A DNA stretch of 64,000 nucleotides from Prionace glauca (GCA_037974335.1 CM075733.1:39893959-39957958), one strand, 5' to 3'. Shown: positions 45,063 to 57,309, counted from the stretch's first letter. Translations and numbers: made by a program. Notes: a model not told the origin generated them from the letters alone.

Positions 45063-45310
45063 CTGGTCAAAATCTGAAAATGCTGGAAAATCTTAGCAGA
45101 TCTGACTGTGTCTATGGAGAGAGTAGAGTTGACATTTCGAGTCTGGACAACCCTTCATCAGAGCTGGTGTGACAAAGGGTCATCCAGACCTGAAACATTG
45201 GCTCTGTTCTCTCCCCACAGATGCAGTCAGGCCTGCTGAGATTTTCCAATATTTCCTGTTTTTGTTTCAGATTCCAACATCTGCAATAACTTGCTATTAT
45301 CTGGTCAAAA
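45063..45310. repeat. Fold-back repeat P2, complete copy with short TSD
   Basis: Arms GAAAATGCTGGAAAATCTTA and its mirror GAGATTTTCCAATATTTCC around a core with GACAACCCTTCATCAGAGCT and GACAAAGGGTCATCCAGACC. It ends TTTCAGATTCCAACATCTGC. Direct repeats CTGGTCAAAA at 45063-45072 and 45301-45310 flank it. Confidence 0.8.
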
Positions 45311-45336
45311 CCTAGCCACCTTCATGAATTATTCAT

Positions 45337-45657
45337 GAGCGGCACAGTGGTTAGCGCTGCTGCCTCACAGTGCCAGGGATGCGGGTCCAATTCTGGCCTC
45401 GGGTCACTATCTGTGTGGAGTTTGCACATTCTCTCTGTGTCTGCATGAGTTTCCTCTGGGTGCTCTGGTTTATCGACAAAAGATGTGCAGTTTAAATTGA
45501 TTGGCCATGCTAAATTGACTCTTAATGTCAGAGGGATTAGTAAGGTAAATATGTGGGGTTACTGGAATAGGGCCTGGGTGGGATTGTGGTCGGTGCAGAC
45601 TCGATGGATCAAATGGCCTCCTTCTGCAATGTAGGGGATTCTAGGATTCCAGGATTC
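45337..45657 (+). repeat. tRNA-headed SINE, CR1-type tail
   Basis: GAGCGGCACAGTGGTTAGCG head, TGCCTCACAGTGCCAGGGAT, tail GGATCAAATGGCCTCC and GGGGATTCTAGGATTCC. It lies about 100 bp past the donor of the membrane-proximal Ig exon. Confidence 0.9.
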
Positions 45658-45757
45658 CTGACGCATCATGTGCAAAGCTGTGGGAACGCACTTAAATTAT
45701 TTAATTTAACTGACGGCTTATGATTTAGGAACAATCACCATTTTGTCAATAAGTTAC

Positions 45758-46174
45758 CTCTATCTTGTACAGTGACCATGACCAGCCCAGACTCATCTTC
45801 ACCAAGTTTATACCAGATATTGTTGGCATTTTGAATCCACTCCTCCACGTGACAGTAGTAATACCCCGTGTCACTGCTGGCAGAGTTCTGAACCGTCAAA
45901 CTGTAGAATCCATTGGACGGTCTCTCCAACTGCAGCCTCTCCTTCATTCCCTCAGCGCCATCCAATGAGACATCGAATCCAAACACTGAATTGTGATCAA
46001 TTTTTAAAATTGACTCCTTTTGGTCAGCACCTTCTTTGACCTTCCATGCGAACCAAGATACGGCAAACTGGGAGTCATCTTGTGTCCGCTGAGTTACATT
46101 GCAGCTGAGCTGAAACAGGTCCTTCACCGGTACACTAATGTTCAGTTCGGTTTTATCCACCTGCATTTTAAATT
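45758..46174 (-). CDS. IGSF3: IGSF3 exon: membrane-proximal Ig V domain
   Basis: This 417-nt exon lies between acceptor TTTCACAAACAG and donor AGAG|GTAACT, phase 1 on both sides as is usual for Ig-domain exons. It encodes a V-type fold: FQLSCNVTQRT with the first Cys, FAVSWFAWK with the core Trp, a linker with KERLQLERP, then SSDTGYYYCHVEEWIQ with the second Cys and a true EWI motif, then NIWYKLGEDESG and VTVQ. EWI proteins (IGSF3, IGSF8, PTGFRN, CD101) are surface glycoproteins that bind tetraspanins. By order and sequence it matches the eighth Ig domain of IGSF3. Potential N-glycosylation sites are NIS and NVT. The long acidic run I remember in the human domain is absent. Confidence 0.93.
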
Positions 46175-46617
46175 CTGTTTGTGAAATTGAAAACAAGGAA
46201 ATAACAGGTTATAATGTTTAATTTGTGGAGACCTGAGAATGCACACATTTGTCTCTCCGTCAAACAAAATCATCTATCTGAGGGTCCCCGAACTGGAAGG
46301 CAGTGTAGCTCAGAGAACCACAGTTAGAGTGTTGCAGTCCTATCTCCAATCTGCAACTCTTCTGAGCATTGCTTCCTACTGGGAGGCCAGGATCAATAAA
46401 TTTACTCTTATATTCACACTATTTCCCTCAGCCAACGGCTAAAATAAGCCCACTTTCAAACATCTCTTCCAAGGTCAACCCAACAGAAGGAAAGATTAAA
46501 AAATGCAGACAGGGACTTATTCTAAGCAGACTGTTCCTGCAGCCCCTCCTGTGTGTAATTTATTGTACTTGGGATACTCAGATGGGCCTTTTAATTTATA
46601 TATCTATAATCTAATTT

Positions 46618-46905
46618 ATATACAGTTGGGAGGACACGCATACTAACATTGGCATCCTTGAAGGAGCCAAGCGCACAAACATCAAGACCATGATCATCGG
46701 AAATCAACTTGGCAGGGCTGCCCACGTATTTAAGATGTCAAGAGTCCTGGCTGCCAAAGCAATCTTCTTCGCCCAGCTAAAGGCTGCTGAACAAGAGGAG
46801 GACAAAGGAAACACTTTAAAGACATCTTGAAGGCTTACACCAAGAAATGCAACATAGACACCTGCCTGGGAGACCCTTGCTCAGAAGAAGCATACCTGGA
46901 GGAAC
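46618..46905 (+). repeat. LINE ORF2 C-terminal fragment
   Basis: Translation reads WEDTHTNIGILEGAKRTNIK, TMIIGNQLGRAAHVFKMSRV, then degenerate. This recalls the C-terminal domain (EVLERA...LRWVGHV.RM) of a LINE family common in vertebrates. No second copy is clear, though 54591-55560 may be related. Confidence 0.6.
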
Positions 46906-48984
46906 TTTATGATTGAAGGGATAATTCTTTGAGGAAACTTCATGGCAAAAGAAGCCTAATGGAAAAGGAGCCTGATAAAGGGCTGCCGGCAACCTGAAGT
47001 CCAACAATCAATTCCACTGACCGGAAATATCTGCCAAGTGTACAACTGAGATCAGATCTAGGATCAGGCTCCTCAGCCATGCAAGGACCCACAGAACCGG
47101 ACCAGTAATATGAGTTTCCTAGGTGGACAATCATACTCGTTATCAAGTAATCACTGGAGAAGTCTAATTGAGAAAGTTAGATAGGACTTTTGATTCATGC
47201 AGTAGATGTGACCTCAAGATGATGCCAGAGTTGGGCCCAGCTGTGATAGTTTCTCACAGCTGAACATCTTGTCGACTCTGGGACCACAGGTTAAAATAAG
47301 TAACAATCCTCTGTGCTGCTGAAGGGCTACATGAGAGAGCCCCTTTAGCAAAGGCAAAGGAAAGAATTAGAAGCAGAAAAAAGAGGCAGATCAAGTCAAA
47401 GCAAAGAAGTTGATACATTCTGAACACTATTGCTCATTCATATCATACTTTTCTACAATAGCACTAGAATGAAGCAGGTCCTCCAATAGTTTTCTTTCTG
47501 CAATTGTGACACACAGTATGTTGGTTCCATGGTATCTTCCCACCTCCAAGCACTTTACCCCCAAACTGGCCCCTAATGGCTGAAGCTCCCTGCATGACAG
47601 TAGCTGGTCACCAATTAAAATGGCAATTAAGCTCTAATATTCAACGGAGAATAAATCCTGCGAGCAGGGCACGGGCCCACTGCTCTCTCTGGCAGGTGAA
47701 AGGAGATGGTTTCACAGCGGGATGTCAGAACATTGGAACTGCTAAGGTTGGTGATGTGGCAGCAATGCAAGGCTGCTATGAGCCTATATCGAAGTGCAGG
47801 CCTGAGTTCTGAATGGATGGATATCCATTCAGATGCATAATACTTTCAAAGCACTCCATGGGCACAAATGGTAGATGCAGTACCCTTCCCTGTTGTTCCA
47901 GAGACTGCTCTCAGCAGTTCTCGCACACCTCTCATGGTGGAAGCTGCCAGCTGCCTTCCGTGCCCATTGGGCACTGCAGGGACTGGGATGCCTTATCGAC
48001 CCTCTTAATCATCTTTCGGTTTAATGTTTTACATTTCATTTGTGGTTTGTCTTAGTTTCGGGCAGTTCCCCTTTAAGGAGCTAACTCTTATACTTTGTCC
48101 CTAAGTTTGTTTCATTTAGTTTAATTAGTCTAACTCAGAAGAGTTGGAAGCTGCCACCAGCACTGTCGAGGTCCGGGCTGCCCAGCCTGGGGAAATGCCC
48201 GCCACAACTAATTGAACAACAAATGCAGAGGCAGCCTGTTAATTGGCCACATCCTGCAAAATGAGGCCATCACATGCATGTGAAATGCATGACTTCAGGA
48301 CTCGGAAATAACCCAAACATCGCCTGTGCCTAGAGACATCAATTATAGATTACAGAAACTTTCAGTTTAACACTCGGAGTAAGATAACCCTGTAACAAAA
48401 CTGCACTGACACAGCCACTGCTGGAGGCTCACATTTAATCCCAGGACAATGTGGGCTGTCATATGGAGCTCATTCCAAAAAATCCCAATCCATAGTGGCC
48501 TGTTTATTAGCTTCAGTGCAGCTATAATGGACCTTGTATCACAGCTCTCAGAAATTTAAATTTTTGCTAGGTTATTCCAGGAGGACCAAGCTCCTCAGCA
48601 TACTCGAATAAATTCTTATCTAGACAGCATCATTTGTCATGCCATCATGTCTGATCATGTCTCACACTTCTTCTGCCACCAAAGCTGGACACCAATTTAG
48701 TGAGTAAATGAGGCAGAAATGAATGTCTAGGTGCTATTTCAATTCAAAAGATTTTTTTGCAAGTAAGTCAGACTGTGTTTAAGTCAATATTAACACCAGC
48801 AGTGCTAATGAGATTTAAAGAGATTGCCTCAGGCGAGCTATAACTATATTGTTAGATTGTGCTTGGCTATGTTTCATTTTTTTTCATTTACTAACATCTG
48901 TGCCTTGCTAAAGGTTCACATGTAAGCAATGTCACAATTATAATTTGAGAAATTTGAGTATACATGCCTCATTATACTTCTGAA
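46906..48984. other. IGSF3 intron, nothing recognised
   Basis: No exon, RNA or repeat family recognised. ORFs of 60-80 codons look random. Confidence 0.4.
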
Positions 48985-49155
48985 GAGAACATAAGAATCA
49001 GGAGTAGGCCATTTGGCCTCTCGAGCCTGCTTTGACATTTAATAAGATCATGGCTGATCAGATCATGGCTAATCTAATCATAGCCTTAACTCCACTTTCC
49101 TGTCTGCCCCTATAAACCTGGACTCCCTTGTAGATTAAAATCTGTCTGACTCAAC
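48985..49155 (-). repeat. CR1-type LINE 3' end, left part of a split copy
   Basis: GAACATAAGAATCAGGAGTA, GGCCATTTGGCCTCTCGAGC, AATAAGATCATGGCTGATC. It probably continues at 50321-50420 (AAAGATTTCCAAAGATTAAC, CTATCTTAAATGGGAGA) beyond the LINE inserted between them. Confidence 0.75.
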
Positions 49156-49159
49156 CATA

Positions 49160-50320
49160 ATTCTTTTAATTCACATTATGGGATATGGATGTCGCTGGCT
49201 AGGCCAGCACTTATAGTCCATCCCTTCAGCAGATAGTGGTGAGCTGCCTTCTTGAACCACTACAGTCTCTGAGGTGTAGGTACACAAGCACAGTACTATT
49301 ACAGAGGTAGTTTCAGTATTTTGACCCAGTGACATTGAAGCAGTAGCGATATTTTTCCAAGTCAGGATGGTGCGTGACTTGGAGGGGAATCTTCAGGTGG
49401 TGGTGTTACCAGGTATCTGCTGTTCTTGTCCTTCTAGATGGTAGTGGTCATGGGTTTGGAAGGTGCTACCTAAGGAATCTTGATGTATTTCTACAGTGTA
49501 TCTTGTAGATGGTACACATTGCTGCCTCTGTTCATCTGTGGTGGAGGGAGTGAATGTTTGTGGAAGGAGTAGCAATCAAGCAGGCTGGAGGATGTTGAGC
49601 TTCTTGAGTGTTGCTGGAGCTGCACTCATCCAGGCAAGTGGAAAGTATTCCATCACACTCCTAACTTGTCTCTTGTAAATAGTGGACAGGCTTTTAGGGA
49701 TCAGGAGATGAGTTCTCTCTGCAATATTCCTAGCCTTTGTAGGCAAAGTGTTTATATGGCTAGTCCCATTCAGTTTATGCATTTGTACATGAACTGCTTC
49801 AGTATCTGAGCAGTTGTGAATGGTGCTGAACATTGTGCAGTCACCTGCAAACATTCCCATTTCTGACCTTATGATGGAAGAAAGGCCAGTGATGAAATAG
49901 TTGAAAGTGGTTGGGCGGGGGACATTACTCTGAGGAAATCTGCAACTGAGATGTTTGACCTCTGCTCATCACAACCATTTTTCTTTAGGCCAAGTATGAC
50001 TCCAACCACTGAAGATCACCCCCCTAGCGATTCCCATTGACTTCAGTTTTTCTAGGGCCCCTCGATACACACATGATCAAATGCTGTCTTAATGTCAAGG
50101 GCTGTCACCTCACCTCACCTTTGGCATTCAGCTTTTTTGTCTCTGTTTGACCAGTGCTGTAATGAGATCAGGAGCTGAGTGACCCTGACGGAACCCAACT
50201 GAACATTTGGGTTCAGGTTATTGCTGAGTAAGTGATGCTTCAAAACACAGTTGATGACCTCTTCCATCACTTTGCTGCTATAAATGATCCAATCTCCATT
50301 GATTTCTGGAGTAAAGATTT
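49160..50320 (-). repeat. LINE coding fragment
   Basis: Minus translation includes AGDCTMFSTIHNCSD (position of the FADDxT motif), VQMHKLNGTSHINTLPTKAR, STIYKRQVRSVMEYFPLAWM. Consistent with the reverse-transcriptase C-terminal region of a jockey/L2-type LINE, with stops and shifts. Text GGATATGGATGTCGCTGGCT recurs in the fragment at 57310. Confidence 0.75.
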
Positions 50321-50420
50321 CCAAAGATTAACAATCCTCAGAGAAAATAATCCTCTTCATATCTATCTTAAATGGGAGATGCCTTAAATATCTTAAATGG
50401 GAGATCAGCTCTCGTTCATG

Positions 50421-52440
50421 TCCTTTAAGGGCAGCTCTGTGACCATCAAATATGCTTTCCTCCCCTGCCTCATTGCATAAACATGAGGAATACACACCAT
50501 TGCATTTGGTCTGTGAAAATGTTGTATATTGTTGAACAGGGCAATGCTGCTCACAGTTCAGTTATTGGCCAGGAAGAGCTTACAGAACCTGTTAAACTTT
50601 ACAAAGCATATTGTACATGGATTTTAAAAGAAACTTTCATTTAAACATGGAGTACCAAGAAAGAGGGATACATGTAAATATAACAGGCAGAATAAGGTGA
50701 ATTTTGTCATAGCTGAGTAAAATGGAATGTACTGAATTTCACTGGGCAGTCTGGTGCCTTTGTTAAATTCAACCTTAACATTAATAATATCGCATCTTCC
50801 AACTAACAGGATTGTATTAACCCCATGACACTGAAGCAACTCCTTTGAAACACAGAAGTGCACAGAATGGTAGCACTCACAAGCTTTCAGGAAACCAGAG
50901 CGCACGCTTAAATCTTACCAGTTCCACATTACCTGTACATGGGATTGGGGGTAACTCACATAGCGAGGAAGGTTTTTGTACAACGTGTACTGTGGCACTT
51001 GGATGAACACTGTTTTGGCAATAGTTTTGGAGGCTAGACAACATAGCTCATTTGGGCGTTGTATGTGTGGTTTAAGCATGGCAATGTTTGCATTGTTGTG
51101 CTGTGGGTTTGGTGCCAAAACAGGCAACGCATTTGTGCTATATTTGCAATGCAAACAACATTGTAATTTAAAACTGATGCTAACTCAGCACACATCAGTC
51201 AGCTGGAAGATATTGCATTTCAGAAACCAGGGTCACGATTCTCCCATCGCGACCGCAACTTTTCTGTCGGGTCGTGGTGGGAGATGTGTGTCGCCAACCT
51301 TGAACAGGGATTTGCGCATGCACCGGAAACGCATGCACATCTCCCAGAGTCGGCAAATAGTCACTGGTCAGACCATGCCGGAAACCGGCAGGGTGGCAGG
51401 TGAGTCATTTGAATTTTTTTAATGCATTAAATATGTTCATTATCGGGTCCTGATCGAATCTCCCACCCCGCCAGAAGTATTCTATTCCGGCGGGATTCAG
51501 ACTAGCTCCACATATTTGGGGACCTAGTGGGAGACCCCGCTGGAATGAAGGGGGTGGCAATCAGTGCCCCCTAGACATGGGCATCATGGCAGAGTCAGCC
51601 TGTGCCTCCTGGCACTGCCCAAGGAGCAAAGTGCTCATGCCCAGGGGGCACCTTGGCACTGCCCACCAGGCGTCAGGCAGTGCCAAAGGGGTGCAGCCTA
51701 TTGTGGTTAGGGCCTAGGGGCAATCAGTGGGGATAGGGGGGGATCCCGCTACCACTTTGCAGACAGAATCAGTCTGGTATGGAGGGAGGCCAGTAATTGG
51801 GGAGGGCTGGCGGGGTGGGAGGGGGGTGTCTCTGGGAGGGGGAGGGGGCAGGGGTCAGTGGGGAGGCTTCTGCCAGGGTAAGGGGGTGGGAGGTGGGGGA
51901 TCATCCCTGCTGGGGGTGTGGGGTGGACTGTGCATCAGGGCATTCCAGAATGGAGGGGGGGACGAGGGAGGGGTCAGGGCTGGCCTGGGAATTGTTGTAG
52001 GGGCAACGATTGGGCCATCGAGAGGGGCTGGAGGGGCAACACTGTGGAGATCCCAGGCTGGCCAGTGATCAAGCTTGCCTGCAAACCAGGAGTCTAACAG
52101 ATCAGGACCACTGTGCATGTGCAGAGTTCCAGAGCTGTCAAGAGTCTGGTGCGAATAGGCCCCGACCTCTTGGGTTTTTAACGAGGTTCATGACTGGGAC
52201 CTCTCCACTGCACAGAGTGCGGAAATTCAGGTGAGAAGCCGAACTGACAAAAACAGTGGGGAGTTAGAACAGTTTTCCCGCCATTTCAGCAGTTTTGGGA
52301 GAAACGTGGTCCAGATTTCAGCTGATGTTCTGTATAACTTCATTCCTCATTCCTTTAAGCCACTTTTAAAATTCCCAACAAGATGACCTTATGTTGCCAA
52401 TTACAGGAATAGGTTTTGTAAATCACCCTTCAATAAAGCA
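50421..52440. other. IGSF3 intron with a GC-rich repeat block
   Basis: 50421-51220 shows nothing recognisable. 51230-52320 is GC-rich: CGATTCTCCCATCGCGACC at the start, a G-rich part at 51727-51975 with many GGGG runs, and TTCCCGCCATTTCAGCAG at the end. A shorter relative lies at 56262-56482. Probably a repeat; no gene. Confidence 0.5.
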
Positions 52441-52475
52441 TTTCTCCTAAACTGAAATTAATAGTTATACTGCAC

Positions 52476-52886
52476 CTGGTTGTTGCACAGTGACAGTAGT
52501 CAGTCCAGACTGATCCTCTCCCAGTTTATACCATACGTCATTTGGGTCAAGGAGCCATTCTTCCACATAACAGAAGTAAGTGCCAGTGTCAGCTGGAGTT
52601 GCTTTCTGCAGTATCAGACTGTAGAGTTCGTTAGTCATTTTTTCAAACTGCAGCCTATCTCTCAGGCTTGCACTGCTATTCTCTGAGCTGCCATACTCAA
52701 AAACAGAATTGCGATTCAGGCTGAGAATGGGGAGTCTGATTTGATCCAGAGTACCCTGGGCATACCAGACCACCGACAGTTGGGAATCCAGCTTGGTCCG
52801 ATTGCTGATCTTGCATTCCAGCTGAATCGATTTGTCTTCGAGCACTGTGATACTCTTCTCTGTTTTGACAGTTTGCAAATTGCTTT
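52476..52886 (-). CDS. IGSF3: IGSF3 exon: second Ig V domain from the membrane
   Basis: A 411-nt exon with acceptor TTTTGTACCCACAG and donor CCAG|GTGCAG, phase 1 to phase 1. It encodes SIQLECKISNRTKLDSQ, LSVVWYAQG, SVFEYGSSEN, LRDRLQFEKM, then PADTGTYFCYVEEWLLDP, DVWYKLGEDQSGL and TTVTVQQP. Both disulfide cysteines, the core Trp and the DxGxYxC motif are present, with EWL in place of EWI. It corresponds to IGSF3 Ig7, which from memory has QLECVVLNRT and CHVEEWLPSP in human. Potential N-glycosylation sites are NRT and NSS. The intron to the next exon is about 6.3 kb and carries LINE and GC-rich repeat DNA. Confidence 0.93.
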
Positions 52887-53079
52887 CTGTGGGTACAAAA
52901 GATTTTCACTTCATTAAAGGGGAAGTTGAAAGTCAAAGAATTTACATCTCATGGAAGACTAGTTTCATAACTCCCCAACCGATATACCTATCAAATATTC
53001 TATTCAAATGGATCAACTTGACTGCGTTAAAAAAGAAGTGATTCATGTCAACACATTGGAAAATACTTTGAGCGTTTGG

Positions 53080-53880
53080 AAATCAAAGAATTATAAAATG
53101 ATTCGAGCATAAAAGGAGGCCATTTGGCCCACTATGCTTCTGTTAGCTCTCTATATGAGAATTACTCAACTAATCCCACGATCCGGCCTTTTCCCCATAG
53201 CCCTGCAATGTTTTTCCTTTTTAAGTGATTAGAAGATGTAACTTCCTTTTAAAATCCATGGCTAAATCTGCGTCTATCACACTCTCAGGCAGTGCATTCC
53301 AGATCCAAACCATTTGCTACATAAAGGTTTTTCCTCATGTTGCCTTTGTTTCTTTTGCAAGTGATCTTGAATCAGTGTTGTCTGGTTCTTAACCTTCCAC
53401 CAACAGGGACAATTTCTGCCTATTGACTCCATCCAGACCCCTGAAGACTTTGAACAACTCCATTAAATCTTCTCTAAACCTTCTCTTCTTTAATGCAAAC
53501 ATCCCCAGCTTCTCCAATTTATCCACGTTACTGTTGCCCATTCTCCAAAATATTTTCTGCACTCTTTTCATTGCCTTCACATTCTTCCCCAAAGTTAGAC
53601 ACAATGGGCAAAATCTTACTAAAAAAATGGCAGTGTTGTTTCCGGTGAGAAAATCAACAAGTTTCTCCTAGAGCATTACTAGAATTTTGGCCCTAGTCAC
53701 CATCTCTCCTTGAGTGCCAACTTTAAGTACAGTCAACCTCACTAAAACCTCCTCTATATCAATTTTAACTACTTCTTCTTTCATTTCTTTCTTGGTAAAG
53801 ATGGATACAAAGTAGTCATTTAGTATCTCAGTCATACCTATGCCTCCATGTATAAATCTAATTTTTGGTCAATGCTACTT
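53080..53880 (-). repeat. LINE 3' half, CR1-type
   Basis: Minus translation includes NVKAMKRVQKIFWRMGNSNV, DKLEKLGMFALKKRRFREDL and MELFKVFRGLDGVNRQKLS. The tail GGAGGCCATTTGGCCCACTA lies near 53120. The upstream part at 53700-53880 matches the pre-RT spacer. Old copy. Confidence 0.75.
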
Positions 53881-54590
53881 ATCTTTTGACCACCTTTTTA
53901 CTGTTTATCTGTCTATGGAAGACTTCCTAAATTGAATATGCTAATGATCAGTCAAAATGGGAAATGATTTCAAACAGCATTCTTCAGCATGTGACTGACG
54001 TTTGTCAAAAATGAACAATGAGAACAAGAAATTAGATAGTCGCAAATAAAATAACTTGAGCGAATTACTGAGGTTTACTATGATTTGAAAGTACCACATG
54101 GAGCTTATTATTCAGATTACTGGAATCAATTCAGTTTATTATGGAGTTTATTATTCAAATTACTGTCTGGAAAAGTTGCAGGTAGTAGATCAGGAGGCAA
54201 GCAAAGAATATGGCAGGATAATGAACAGTAATAGTAGATGCTGATACAATCTAACTAAACCGAGTGCACTGATCACCAGTCCCAACAATAGTTAATACAC
54301 AAAGAATTTGTGTCACAAATTCTTTCACAATTTAGGGGATTTCTCAAAACAAAACTTATTTTACAAAAGAAATGTAAACTACACATTCTCCTCCATGAGA
54401 ATATATACAACTCCTGAGTGTCTACCTTCTTCAATGAGCTACTCAAATAATGAAAACACTTGGGAAAGCAACCACAGAAATCAATGCGAGCTCCTCTACC
54501 AGATATTGTTCATGAGGTTTCAGGTTCAGCAGTGCCAGACAAATACAGCCTCAAATTTCTTAATTGGTTGTTAGGAAAGGTAATTTCCAA
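53881..54590. other. IGSF3 intron, nothing recognised
   Basis: AT-rich, no gene or repeat family recognised. Confidence 0.45.
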
Positions 54591-55560
54591 GAGGCCACTT
54601 ATTATGAAACATTGATGACCTCCTTAGAGTTCAAAATTGGCTTCTCTTAATGCAGGAATGTGTGTAATGTGGGTGCCATTTGATGCATATTGTGAGTCAG
54701 CTCCATAGCAACAGTCAAATGACTCCATGCAAATTACCATTGCTGTTGTCCTTAGTCACTCAAAATTGGGATGACGTTTGCTGGGCTTTAGGATTTGTAT
54801 TTCTTCAGGTGATTCAGTAGGTTAACACCAGAACTACAGAGTTGCTCTGAGTAAGGCAGTTTCCTTGAGCCAGGGCTCTGCTGTCCAAGTTTCCTCTTTC
54901 ATCACTTCTCCACAGTACAGTTTGTACAGTCAGTTTCTGATCATGTTGCAGTTCGTCGGATGAGGCACTGCCACACAGCCTGATTAACGACAAGCTCAAC
55001 CCACACACCCATGTCAATTTGTCTCCCTTTTAATAAGGCCTTCCGAGTGTCCTTAAAATGTTTTCTGTGTCCTCTTTGAGATTGAGTGTCATAAGTTGTG
55101 AAAGGGGGATTTGTTTTGTAAGCTGATTCGTTGGCATGGAACCAGAGTCTGGATCAACAGATCATGGTTCATCACACAATCGTGGTTGCAATGCTGGTTT
55201 ATATGGAGTCTCTTGTAGACACACTGCTGGTGGAAATTCTCCAGAGCCTTAGAATCTGACCAAAGTCTCCCTGTCATATAGAAGGATGGTGACAACAGTG
55301 TAGGAGGCTCTGTCCTCTTATGGAGATTTTGGTTGCTGATGATGCTAAAAAGAATAGCATGGGAGACACACAGAGGCCTGGGTCCAACATCAATCCTGTG
55401 AAACAGCCTCTGCCAGTGTCCCCCAACCTGCTGCATCTGACCCTTCTGCAGAGATTAGAGGCCATTGAGGCCCCACGGAGAGCTCTTGGATAAGTGAGGG
55501 GGTGTGCCCCTTAGGCAGTGCTACTCTGGGAGACTCCCATCCCTCATTCTTTGTTAGGAA
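54591..55560 (-). repeat. Probable degraded LINE coding region
   Basis: Minus-strand pieces such as LLSPSFYMTGRLWSDSKALE, NFHQQCV and TWVCGLSLSLIRLCG sit where LINE C-termini carry LLYGSETW...FHQRCLR. Heavily decayed; the family call is weak. Confidence 0.45.
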
Positions 55561-55589
55561 TCATTAGGTTCTTTATTATTCATGCTGCT

Positions 55590-56260
55590 GATTTTGATTT
55601 GAGTTATTGTCACATGTATTAAAAGGCAGTGAAATGTATTGCTTCTTGTGCGCTATACAAACAAAACATAACATACATTGAGAAGGAATGGAGTGCAGAT
55701 TGTAGTGTTACAGTCATAGCTAGGGTGTAGAGAAAGATCAACTTAGTACGAGGTAGGTCCATTCAAAAGTCTGACAGCAACAGGGAAGAAGCTGTTCTTG
55801 AGTCAGTTGGTACATGTCCTCAGACTTTTGTATCTTTTTCCCCACAGTAGAAGGTGGAAGAGAGAATGTCTGGGGTGCATGGGGTCCTTAATTATGGGGG
55901 CTGCTTTTGTGGAACAGCAGAAGGTGTAGACAGTGTCAATGGGTGGAAAGCTGGTTTGAGTGATGGACTGGGTTTCATTCATGATCCTTTGTAGTTTCTT
56001 GTGGTCTTGGACAAAGGAGGAACCATACCAAGCCATACAACCAGAAAGAATGCTCTCTATGGTGCATCTGTAAAAGTCGATGAGAGTTGTAGTGGACAAG
56101 CCAAATTTTCTTAGTTTTCTGAGAAATTAGAGGATGTTGGTGGGCTTTCATAATGATAGTGTCAGCATGGAAGGACCAGGACAGATTGTTGGTGATCTGG
56201 ACACCTAAAAACTTGAACTCTTGATCATTTCTACTTCATCCCCATTGATGTAGACATGTG
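55590..56260 (-). repeat. L2-like LINE 3' part
   Basis: Minus translation includes TLIDFYRCTIESILSGCMAW, YGSSFVQDHKKLQRIMNETQ and LLLWGKRYKSLRTCTN, with the 3' end TGTCACATGTATTAAAAGG. Same family as 10855-11718. Confidence 0.88.
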
Positions 56261-56261
56261 C

Positions 56262-57309
56262 CAATCTCCGCTCTGATAGATCAGCACATGTGCAGTGGCC
56301 CGCTCAGCACAATGCCGCTGGCCTCTTGGGCAGGAATAGACCTTGCCCCCTACTTCCCAGAGTGAACACTACTGAGGCACTCTGCAGTGCTCAGAATGTC
56401 AGAGATTTGCTCCGGTCAGCACACTAAAAAAACATGTGGGAATTACTCCCATTTCCTGACCTTTTTTGGGAGAATCCCAGCCGAGATTTTCAGATGAGAC
56501 TTTATTGAAAGTATTCCCCTACACTTATTATTTTTTTTAAGACAGCATCCCGAATTGTCAGTTTTAAAAGTGTGTTAAGAATAGTTTTCTGCTCATCCCA
56601 TACAGTTTGGCAAAGGCAATTTGTATCCTTATGATAATTGTAACATAGACGATGCTTAACAAATGTCCATTTCCATTTTAAGCAGAACAGTTGGATGTGT
56701 TTTTATGCTGATTCAGTTTACCTTTTTGGCATATCTTAGTTTAAATTCTATTGATGCAGATATAATATCATTGAGGAATTTGGTTGTAGGTTTTACTGAA
56801 CCTTACAACTGAATTAATGTTTTTTGAGATGAGTTTAACGATTCAAGACACTTTGGTGATGTTGCCATTTGGACTATGTGTGATAGTTCAGGTCAGACAT
56901 GGTGGTTACTCTTGCCAGGTAGTTTCCAGATATTAGGTCATTGGGATGATTGTTGAAACAAAAACTCTGAAATAAGAAAGCAAAGGAGTAGGCAATGTAA
57001 CATAAGATGGATGATAACATTATTGCAATCAATTTCTTCCCTAGTTTCCTGATGGTACAGTACTTACTTCTTCTTTGGGACTGTTTTGTGGGCATCAGCC
57101 ACTTCCTTGCCACTCATGTAAAATTAAATATGGAATAATTTATCTTTGAAGGTGACACACATGAATCTCATCACATTCTTACCTGACATTCACACAGGAG
57201 ATCACAGCACAAAGCAGTTACTTTTACTTGGGTCAATTGATTTGATTCCCAGTTTAAAACACTTCAGTTAACCAAATAAACTTAAGTAATTGGGTATGTA
57301 TATATATTT
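56262..57309. other. IGSF3 intron, one repeat-like piece
   Basis: 56262-56482 (CAGCACATGTGCAGTGGCCC, TTTTGGGAGAATCCCAGCC) is related to the GC-rich block at 51230-52320. The rest is AT-rich with nothing recognised. Confidence 0.4.

Noticed and set aside
51727-52068. Glycine-rich 113-codon ORF
   Set aside because: Produced by a G-rich tract; alternative frames are equally open and no domain is present.
53389-53604. 71-codon lysine-rich ORF as a host gene
   Set aside because: KKRRFREDLMELFKVFRGLD is LINE ORF2 C-terminal sequence.
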